A stretch of DNA of 64,000 nt. It comes from Glycomyces niveus (GTDB taxonomy: Bacteria > Actinomycetota > Actinomycetes > Mycobacteriales > Micromonosporaceae). Location: the NCBI RefSeq assembly GCF_017592475.1, contig NZ_JAGFNP010000006.1, forward strand, positions 192,995 to 256,994, in the 5' to 3' direction. Below, piece after piece: positions 9,078 through 16,800 of the stretch. The notes beneath the pieces are model-generated. The model was not told the DNA's origin. It searched no databases and was given only the letters and a program-made list of their open reading frames with translations. The stretch's first letter is position 1; each line of letters opens with the position of its first letter. A program made the translations under genes and the position numbers.

Positions 9078-11416
9078 CCGACCGCTTCGGCCTCCTTCAC
9101 CGGCTCGTCGGCCCTGGGCTTCGGCGCTTTCCGCTTCGCCGCCCGCTGCTCGAGCACGTCGAGCCGTTCGGCCGCGAGGATCGCCCGGGTGAGCCCGGCC
9201 CGCACGTACGGGGCGTCGGTACCGGTGTTCTTGAACGTCTGGATGCCGATGTTGATCAGCGCGATCATGATCGCGTACATGAGCTCGTCCTGCAGCCGGT
9301 CGTTGTAGAGGAAGATCCCGATGATGACCACCGGGACGGCGTAGAGCCAGGCGGTGGGCTGCCATGACACCAGGCGCTGCAGCGTCATGATCTCTCCTTT
9401 GGGGACGGTCGAGAGGCCCTTGCCGCCGTCCCAGGCGCGGGCGCGCGCGTTGGCGTCGAGCGCGAACCACAGGCACGCGGTGATCAGCGTCGCCACCGTG
9501 ATGACCCCCAAGGGGGAGAACAGGAACCACCACTTCCGCTGCACCAGCGTCGGCAGCAGGATGTACACGCTCGGGTAGATGGCCGCGCCCCGCATCATGA
9601 ACGAGGCCGCGGCCGTGCGCACGCCCCTCCAACCGCGCCTGCGCAGCGCCGAACGCGGCGTCATGTCGGCGAAGACGTTCATGTACAGCCGCAGGCCCGG
9701 GATCGCGTACGAGACGGCCACGATCCGCACCGGCAGGTTGTCCCACGCGTCCGGGATCGGGTAGTCCGCGGCGCGGATGTCGTCGAGGAAAAGGATGCCC
9801 TGGTCCTCGGAGCGGTTGAGGAGGCCGTTGGCGTACTCCACCCACTTCGCCTGCCAGAAGAAGTCGAGGTCCCGCGACCACCAGGTCAGGATGAGCGCCA
9901 GCGTCGCCCACGAGATCAACGCGCAGGCGAAGGCCCAGCGCTTGAGCCCCCGCGCCTGCCGCAGGTGGTGCGCCCGCATCGGATGCGCCCGCTCGTCGAT
10001 CCGCTCGGCCTGCCTGCGGCGGACCTTCCAGATGTCGCGCTGGCGATTGACCGCCTTCACTCCCGGCAGCAGGTGCTTCAACCGCTCGTAGGGGGTCTTC
10101 GGCCTCTCCTTCTCGGCCGCTTCCAGCACTTCGATCTCGCACGCGAAGAGGTCGCGGATCTCGGCGAAGCGGCCGCGGCCGGGGTCGATGCCGGAGACGG
10201 CCAGGCGCTGCTCCGGGTCGGCGTCGACCAGGTCTTCGAGGAGTCGCGCGAGACCGACCGAGGCGACGTAGAACTGGTCGGGAACCGTGCCCGGCGCGCT
10301 ATGGGGGATTCCCCCGATCGCGATGAGCACCATGCCGACCGAGTAGAGGTCGGCGAGGTCGCCGCCGACACCGGAGGCCTTGACTTCGGGTGCGATGTAG
10401 ACGGACTCGCGGGACTCGGCGCCGACGAGCGTCCTCGTATGGAGGAAGTTCACGCCGAGGTCGATGAGTTTCATCCTGACCGGGGCGCCGTTCTCCTCCT
10501 GGACGATTATGTTCGACGGCGTGAGGTCGTTGTGGTGCCCGACCTCCTTCGCGAGCGCGGCCATCGCGTTGAGCAGCAGGGGGCCGAGGACGCGCAGCTG
10601 CTCGATGTCGACGGGCCGCAGGAGCTCGGACTTCGGGTCCTTGCGGCCCTTCGCGACCTCCCGGAGCTTGTCGGCGAGCGTCGCCCCTTCGAGGAACTCC
10701 ATGATGATCCAGCTGTCGTGGCTGGCCCAGACGGCGACGAGGGGCGAGTCGCCGTCGCGCTCGCCGCCGAACGCCCGGTCGTAGTCGCTGGTGGCCTTGA
10801 CGATCGCCGGATTGCGCAGGTAGGGGTAGATGAGGCATTTGAGGGCGTACCTCGACGTGCGGACACCCGGCTGGGGGACGGTGTCCACGGTGAGGATGAA
10901 CGACGTCGTGCCGCCCCGGTGAAAGGCCATGGTGCTGAAGTCGACCCGGCCCCAGACCGACGCCGCCTTCCTGTCCTTCTGCGGCGGAGGCGCATAGAGC
11001 CGCTTGATGGCGTCCTGGACGCGGGGGTCGGCGACGAGCACCGTGCACAGCGCGTCCGTCGACTGGTTCGCGATCGCAACGGCCTCATAGGCGTCGCCGT
11101 GGTACCGCATCCGGTCCGAGCGGTGCATCGAGATGAGCGTGAGCAGGAAGAGTCCGAGGTAGCCGGCGGTTTCAGGGGTGACGCGGCCGTCGGGCTCGGG
11201 AGCGGTCCACCAGGTCCACAGCCGCTCGATCTCGACGACCCGATCGACCAGGAAGCGGTCGGCGTAGGCGCGCTCGTCGAGCGGCACGTCGAGGAGCGCG
11301 GTCCGCCAGTCCCTGACGCTCCAGCCGTTGAGTTTCCGTTCGGCGTCGCGCTCATCGGTGCGCCCGGCGAGGTGCGCGCAGGCTTCGACGAGGTGTTTAG
11401 CCGATGCGTTTGCCAT
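9074..11416 (-). CDS. Membrane-anchored protein kinase-like protein
   Basis: A 780-residue protein with a 150-residue helical N-terminus, a divergent kinase domain (about 155-420), and five or six membrane helices in the C-terminal third (about 495-745). Kinase features are the beta-3 lysine (YALKC, K193), hinge MEFLEGATL, catalytic loop HHNDLTPSN (294-302, Asp297) in place of HRDLKPxN, DLG (319-321) in place of DFG, and an APE segment, so catalysis is possible. ATG 11416 has GAGGA 6 nt upstream and lies inside the end of the patatin gene (20-bp overlap), so the two are translationally coupled. It might phosphorylate or gate the lipase; that is inference. Closest known folds are Pkn/choline-kinase-like proteins. 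Confidence 0.75.
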   Translation of the reverse strand: MANASAKHLVEACAHLAGRTDERDAERKLNGWSVRDWRTALLDVPLDERAYADRFLVDRVVEIERLWTWWTAPEPDGRVTPETAGYLGLFLLTLISMHRSDRMRYHGDAYEAVAIANQSTDALCTVLVADPRVQDAIKRLYAPPPQKDRKAASVWGRVDFSTMAFHRGGTTSFILTVDTVPQPGVRTSRYALKCLIYPYLRNPAIVKATSDYDRAFGGERDGDSPLVAVWASHDSWIIMEFLEGATLADKLREVAKGRKDPKSELLRPVDIEQLRVLGPLLLNAMAALAKEVGHHNDLTPSNIIVQEENGAPVRMKLIDLGVNFLHTRTLVGAESRESVYIAPEVKASGVGGDLADLYSVGMVLIAIGGIPHSAPGTVPDQFYVASVGLARLLEDLVDADPEQRLAVSGIDPGRGRFAEIRDLFACEIEVLEAAEKERPKTPYERLKHLLPGVKAVNRQRDIWKVRRRQAERIDERAHPMRAHHLRQARGLKRWAFACALISWATLALILTWWSRDLDFFWQAKWVEYANGLLNRSEDQGILFLDDIRAADYPIPDAWDNLPVRIVAVSYAIPGLRLYMNVFADMTPRSALRRRGWRGVRTAAASFMMRGAAIYPSVYILLPTLVQRKWWFLFSPLGVITVATLITACLWFALDANARARAWDGGKGLSTVPKGEIMTLQRLVSWQPTAWLYAVPVVIIGIFLYNDRLQDELMYAIMIALINIGIQTFKNTGTDAPYVRAGLTRAILAAERLDVLEQRAAKRKAPKPRADEPVKEAEAVG

Positions 11417-12461
11417 TGGCGGTCCTCACGGTGACGATGCGGGGCACGGACCGGAAGGACCCGTCGCGGATCTCCGCGACCGGGACGCCTTGGATCGCGG
11501 CGGCCATGACGGCGTGCGCGTGGCGGGCGGCGGCGATGAGGGCGTCGCGGTCCCTCGTCTGGTTCCCGACCTCCTTCATCCACGGCAGCGGCGCGAGGTC
11601 GAGCACCTGCGGACCGTCCCCGGGCTCGGTCATCCAGCGCTGCAGCTGCTTTCGCTGCGTGCGGTATTGGAACTGGGAGGCGACGTAGGCCTGGCCGAGT
11701 CCTTTCCGGATTCGTTCGAGGTAGGCGACCGAGAAGCGGCGGCCCGGTGGGAGGCGCGTCGGCGGCGCCTTGATCGGTTTGGTGCTGAGGGAGAGCACGT
11801 GGGTGCACCCGTCTTCGATGGCCAGCAGGGAGGGGTGGGCGGTGAGCACGCCGCCGTCGAGGGCGCGCTCGCCGCGGAAGACGCCCGTCCCGGGGACGGC
11901 CACGGGCATCCAGCAGCTCGCCTTCAGGGCCGCCTTCAAGTCCTCGCGGGACTCGAACTCGTGCGGGCCGATGGCGGTCAGGCTGTCCACCAGGCTGATC
12001 GCGACGTGGAACTCGGCCGGGTTCTTCAGGATCTGCTCGAAGTCGAGCGGCTTGACCGTCTCCAGCACCACTTCGAAGGCGTAGTCGAGGTTGAGCATGG
12101 GGCGCTTGGTGAACACGTTCCGCACGTCCACGAACTCGCGGGTGCACAGGTCGTCGAAGTAGATGGTCAGCGGGTACCAGCAGTCGCCGCCTGCCAGGAA
12201 GTAGGCGGCGTTGATCGAACCGGACGAGGTGCTGTACACGGCGTCGAACACGCCGCGCAGACCCAGGTCGTCGAGGGCGACGAGCATCGCGGCGGAGGTG
12301 ACCCCGCGCATCCCGCCGCCTTCGACGGCCAGGCCCAGCCTGCAGCCGTCGGCGCGCGCTCCGGGCGCCGAACCCGCAGCTTGGCGCGCCCGTATCACTT
12401 CAAGGACAGGATGATCGTCGTTCCAGTACCGGTCGGCATCGTGGGCATACGTATCGGACAA
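11397..12461 (-). CDS. Patatin-like phospholipase
   Basis: A 354-residue cytosolic acyl hydrolase of the patatin fold. The oxyanion-hole motif is EGGGMRG (47-53), the nucleophile elbow is STSSG (77-81, Ser79) where the usual first Gly is Ser, and the catalytic Asp lies in LDGG (D202). The dyad is therefore intact. No signal peptide or TM. The start is TTG 12461 with a GAGG at 5 nt; upstream, TATCCT (12512-12517 on the minus strand) could be its -10. It heads a two-gene operon with the membrane kinase. The family releases fatty acids from phospholipids, sometimes as a self-directed effector; the true substrate is unknown. Confidence 0.85.
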   Translation of the reverse strand: MSDTYAHDADRYWNDDHPVLEVIRARQAAGSAPGARADGCRLGLAVEGGGMRGVTSAAMLVALDDLGLRGVFDAVYSTSSGSINAAYFLAGGDCWYPLTIYFDDLCTREFVDVRNVFTKRPMLNLDYAFEVVLETVKPLDFEQILKNPAEFHVAISLVDSLTAIGPHEFESREDLKAALKASCWMPVAVPGTGVFRGERALDGGVLTAHPSLLAIEDGCTHVLSLSTKPIKAPPTRLPPGRRFSVAYLERIRKGLGQAYVASQFQYRTQRKQLQRWMTEPGDGPQVLDLAPLPWMKEVGNQTRDRDALIAAARHAHAVMAAAIQGVPVAEIRDGSFRSVPRIVTVRTANGKRIG

Positions 12462-12686
12462 TTCGGCCTCGCTCAGGGGGTGTGAAGGAGCGGCGGAATC
12501 GGATTGCCCTCAGGATAGCGTGATCGACCATATTGCGCAGTTCCGAAACGCCGCCGGCGATTCCCCTGCTGCACCCGCATCAGCGGCATACGGTGACATG
12601 GACCACACCGATCCTCGCGCCGATGAATCCGCGCGGCGCGCGCGGTCTCAGTTGCAACACCAGGCAGAACAAGGAAGGGCTACACC

Positions 12687-13328
12687 ATGACTCAGCTGCT
12701 CCGAGTCCAGAACTTCGTCGTCACGAGCGACGGCTTCGGCGCCGGCAAGGGCCAGAGCCTCGAGCACCCCTTCGGCAACGCCGACCCCGGGCAGCTGATG
12801 TCCTGGGCCGGCGCCACGGCCAGCTGGCCCAACCGCACCGACCCCGGCGGCACCCGCGGCCTCGACGACTACTTCACGCGCGACTTCAAGAACAACATCG
12901 GCGCGGAGATCATGGGCGCCAACAAGTTCAGTCCGTTCCGCGGCCCCTGGGAGAACTACGACTGGCAGGGCTGGTGGGGCGACGAGCCGCCGTTCCACAC
13001 CCCGGTCTTCGTCATGACCCACCACCTCCGGCCCTCGTTCTCGCTCTCCGACACCACGTTCCACTTCACCGACGCCGACCCGGCCTCAGTCCTCGAAGAG
13101 GCGAAGAAGGCCGCTGAGGGCAAGGACGTCCGCCTCGGCGGCGGCGGCACCACCATCCGCGAGTTTCTCGACGCCGACCTGGTCGACACCCTCCATATCG
13201 TCGTCGCCCCCGTCGCGATCGGCACCGGCGTCCGCTTCTGGAACTCCCCCGACGACCTCGCCGACCGCTTCCACCACGAAGCGGTCCCCAGCCCCAGCGG
13301 CGTCACGCACCACCTCTTCTGGAAGTAG
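12687..13328 (+). CDS. Dihydrofolate reductase family protein (RibD C-terminal fold)
   Basis: A 213-residue NADPH-dependent reductase-like protein. It opens with RVQNFVVTSDGFGAGKGQ, as in DHFR/RibD-C proteins, has a conserved FVMTHH segment, and has the cofactor-binding GGGGTTIREFLDADLVD near residue 155. ATG 12687 is preceded by AAGGAAGG at good spacing. It is monocistronic and convergent with the small membrane gene at 13348. Such proteins are common stand-alone paralogues in actinomycetes and are unlikely to be the folate or riboflavin enzyme itself. Confidence 0.85.
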   Translation: MTQLLRVQNFVVTSDGFGAGKGQSLEHPFGNADPGQLMSWAGATASWPNRTDPGGTRGLDDYFTRDFKNNIGAEIMGANKFSPFRGPWENYDWQGWWGDEPPFHTPVFVMTHHLRPSFSLSDTTFHFTDADPASVLEEAKKAAEGKDVRLGGGGTTIREFLDADLVDTLHIVVAPVAIGTGVRFWNSPDDLADRFHHEAVPSPSGVTHHLFWK

Positions 13329-13347
13329 TAGCGGCCAGCGGCCCAGT

Positions 13348-13734
13348 CTAGTTCCGACTCAACGTAATATCTCTCCTGAGATAGAAGACTAGTTGCCCAA
13401 TCAAAACCAAGCTCATGCCCCAATACGCAAGGCCGGTTTCAAAAAAAACAGCCGAATTTCGCCCTGAGAAGAATTCTCCAAAACCGAACATGAATCCGGC
13501 ATAGGAGAACCCGACCAGACTGAGGACCCAGGCAAATGTCGGACCGATGCTTCCATTCAACCGAAAACTCAACATCACACCACTCAGAATCGCAAGGATT
13601 ACCAGTGACCCAACGAACATCGGCCCGCTCCCAAGCGCATTGAACAAGCGCGGAGCCGATAGCAGAGATAGTCGAATCGTCAGTAGCATCGCCACAATCA
13701 AACTGGCGACTACAAGCCATCCAAGCCTCCCCAC
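13348..13734 (-). CDS. Four-TM membrane protein, candidate immunity protein for the RHS toxin
   Basis: About 128 residues with four predicted membrane helices (LVVASLIVAMLLTIRL; FVGSLVILAILSGVML; FAWVLSLVGFSYAGFMF; YWGMSLVLIGQLVFYL). The frame opens at GTG 13755, but GGAGGA lies 9 nt before GTG 13734, so I take 13734. The gene follows the RHS stop codon by about 80 bp on the same strand. It is clearly AT-richer than its surroundings: two 60-base lines counted by hand give 48% and 43% G+C. Position, size, membrane character and composition fit an immunity gene that travels with a polymorphic toxin tail. No family recognised. Confidence 0.65.
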   Translation of the reverse strand: MGRLGWLVVASLIVAMLLTIRLSLLSAPRLFNALGSGPMFVGSLVILAILSGVMLSFRLNGSIGPTFAWVLSLVGFSYAGFMFGFGEFFSGRNSAVFFETGLAYWGMSLVLIGQLVFYLRRDITLSRN

Positions 13735-13815
13735 GGAGCCCCATCCTCCTTTCACTCCTTGCTTCGCAATGAACTCTCAAGACTCAGGATCCGAAACGCC
13801 GACGGCGCTAATATG

Positions 13816-16800
13816 TTACCCTTTCTTGTCATACTTATTATGGATATAGCTTCCCAGCTTTCCTGCTGCGGCGCCCAATACCGCCAAGGTAATCGCTCTC
13901 GTAAGACCACCTGTGCAACCCTTGCCCATCGGATCCTCACATGCACCTAGTTGCCCAAATGCAACTCCGCCAATGACTCCGGCCGCACAGGCATACCACA
14001 CGAAAGCACAATAGACGCTCGGCATAACTACACCAATACCGGTATAGACGTCTCGCATCAAAGAATACGAACCGTCTCCTCCAGTGACACCCGAAGCCTG
14101 TTCGACAGCCTTCATATCTGCGAGTATGTCCCCATAGGACACCCTAACCAGCTCTCCATTGCGATTTGGCAGAGATGCCTCGGCATCACACGAATCGTCT
14201 GAGTATGCTGCGCAATAGGATAGATCGATAAGATCCCTGTTCTGGATCAACCAGTCACAGTTGTATTTTTCTCCGATATCGCGACCACAGATCTGGTCAA
14301 TAGCGACAGCGGTTCCCCACATTCCAGCGAGGCCTTCTTGGTCCATCATGTCCATGATATCGCCAAGAAGTTCATCGATATTTCCGAGATCCGAAATATC
14401 TATGCCATTCAGAATCGTAGCATCAGGCGTCTCGATGAGAATATTGCCATCACCGATATCTGTCGTGGTGCAATCGCAGTCCGGACTGTAATTGTCCGGA
14501 ACACCATATCCTTCGTCCCCGGGCAGCTCGATATCGCCGTTATCGCGGATATCGTCGGGCATATTGCAATTGCAGTTCGCTTTGGATTGTTCATATTGCT
14601 GCTGGCACTGCCAGTTGCAGTCCCAGAGCCCGGTTGGGTCTGAGGAGTTGATGGGGTTGTTATGGGCGTAAGCGTAGCCGTTGATCTGCTGACTGTCGGT
14701 GAAGGCTTGGATGGGGTCTCTTGAGATGAACCGTCCCGTCGTCGGGTCGTAGAAGCGGGCACCCATGCTCACAAGACCCGTCGGGTCTTCGGTGCCGGTG
14801 TGGTAACCCTGTTGCGTCGCAGTCCAGTCGGCACCTTCTCCCCTGGTGTTGCCGAAGGTGTCTTGGCGCCTGAAGGTGAGGACCATTGTCACGGCGCTGA
14901 TTGCCCAGGCTGCGGTGCCCTGGTGGGTGGAGCCGATCCAGGTCAGGCCGGTGTCGGTTGATCGGGTCGCGATCATTTCGCCATTGTGGCTATAGGTCCT
15001 GGTGGCGTGAACAACGCCCTGCGGATCCACCACTAGCTCCTGGCCGCCGACGAACAGGTTCTGGGTGCCGTCCGCGTCGATGCGGCCGATGCGGTTGTTC
15101 TCGCCGTCGTACAGCATGCGAGTGGTGCCGTCATCATCGGTCGTGGCCGTGCCCGCGTCGTTGGTGATTGAGGTGAGCTTGCCCGCCGCGTTCCAGGTCA
15201 GGGCCTCCTTCTCGCCGTTGATAGTGCGCTCGGTGAGGTTTCCGGAGGCATCCCAGTTGTAGTCGTTGACCGTTTGGCCGATGGTGACCTTGTCGACGAG
15301 GTGAGCCTCGTCAGCGGTGTAGGCGTACGTGGCCGTCGTGCTCGTGCCGCTCGCAGCGTGGTCGGTTACGGACGTGCGGTTGCCGGTCACGTCGTAGTCG
15401 TAGCTGGTCCAGTAGGCGCCGGGCCCGCCCATGTCGTTGGCGTCCAGGTCGGCTTCTGTCGCACAAGCGCCGGTGCCGGCTTGAGCCCACGCCTCAGTAA
15501 GGCGTTGGAGGTAGTCGTAGACGAAGCACTGCCGTTCAGGTTCGCTCGGTGAGCCCGTTGCGGCGTCGGCGATCGACAGGATCTTCCCGGCATCGTCGTA
15601 TTCATACGAAAGATCGGCGACGACTGGCGCGGACACGGAGTCACGAGAGAGCCGGTGCCGCTCGAGGCGGCGGGTGCCATCCTCGTACGCCCAGGTCTGG
15701 TACGTCTTCTGCCCGGAGTTGCTACCGAGCACACGCTGAGCAAGCTCCCCGAATGCGGTGTATGTGGCGCTGGAGACGTAGTCGATCGAAGGGGTGGCAC
15801 CATCGTTGAAGTTGCCGTTAACTCGGGTCACTTGTCCGAGGTCGTTGTAGTGGTATGCAACAGCTTCTGCCCCAATGCCCGAGACCTGCGGGAACCTGGT
15901 GATGGCAGGTGAGCCGTCGACACGGTAGTCCTGCTGGATGTTGTAGGAGCCGTCCAGCGAGGTGAACCCGGTTATCTCAGGAATCCACTGTGTGATCGAG
16001 GTCGGTCGACCGGCACTGTCATATTGCCGCACTTCAGTAGTCACAGCCTTGCCGTCGATGTACGACACCGAGAGGTAAGGCAGTCCCTTGCCACCGGCGA
16101 CAGAGTCATACCTCCAGGCGTTGAGGCGAGTGCCGTTGGCGTCGCCCGAATAGAGGTTGTACCGGCGACCGAGCGCGTCGTAAGTGGTGGTCAGCATTTG
16201 GCCGCGCTCATCGACGGTCTGGATCAGCTGGCCCGCGTCATCGTAGGCGGCCGTAGTGGTGCCGGTGTCGGGGTCGGTCGCCGAGATCTGGCGGCCGCGC
16301 AGGTCGTAGGTGTACGACCAGTTGTTGCCGTCCGGGTCGGTGACCTTGGCGAGGTTGCCGCGGTGGTCGTAGCTGTACAGCGTGGTGTCGGAGTCACCGG
16401 TCGGGGCGTCGCCGTGGAAGTCGCGCTTCTCGATCAGTTCGCCTTGGGCGTTTGTGATCGTCGCGGTCGGCGTCGCGCCAGCGGGAGGGTTAACGCTGAT
16501 CATCCAGCCCTTGTTCGAGCCGCCGTAAATCGTCTCGGTCGCGTGCAGGATCTCCTGGTGGGACATGAACTCTTCGAGGACGACCCGGCCGGCACCATCG
16601 TACGAGTAGAACGTGCGAGCCTGGTCTTCACCTTGCGCAACATAGACAAGGTCGCTGCCGGGGTCGTTCTCTGAGTCCCAGTTCGGTCCCGAGGCCCACA
16701 TGGTGAGGCCACGGGTGTCGTACTCGATCCCGGTGATCAGGCGTCCCCCTTGCGCGGTGGGAACCTGGGTCTGGACCTCTCGAAGGAGAGAGTCGTAGAG

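Noticed and set aside
9074..12461. Patatin-kinase pair as a CBASS-type defence system
   Set aside because: No CD-NTase-like or Cap-type gene adjacent; the class III cyclase at 672-4070 is far away and of another family.
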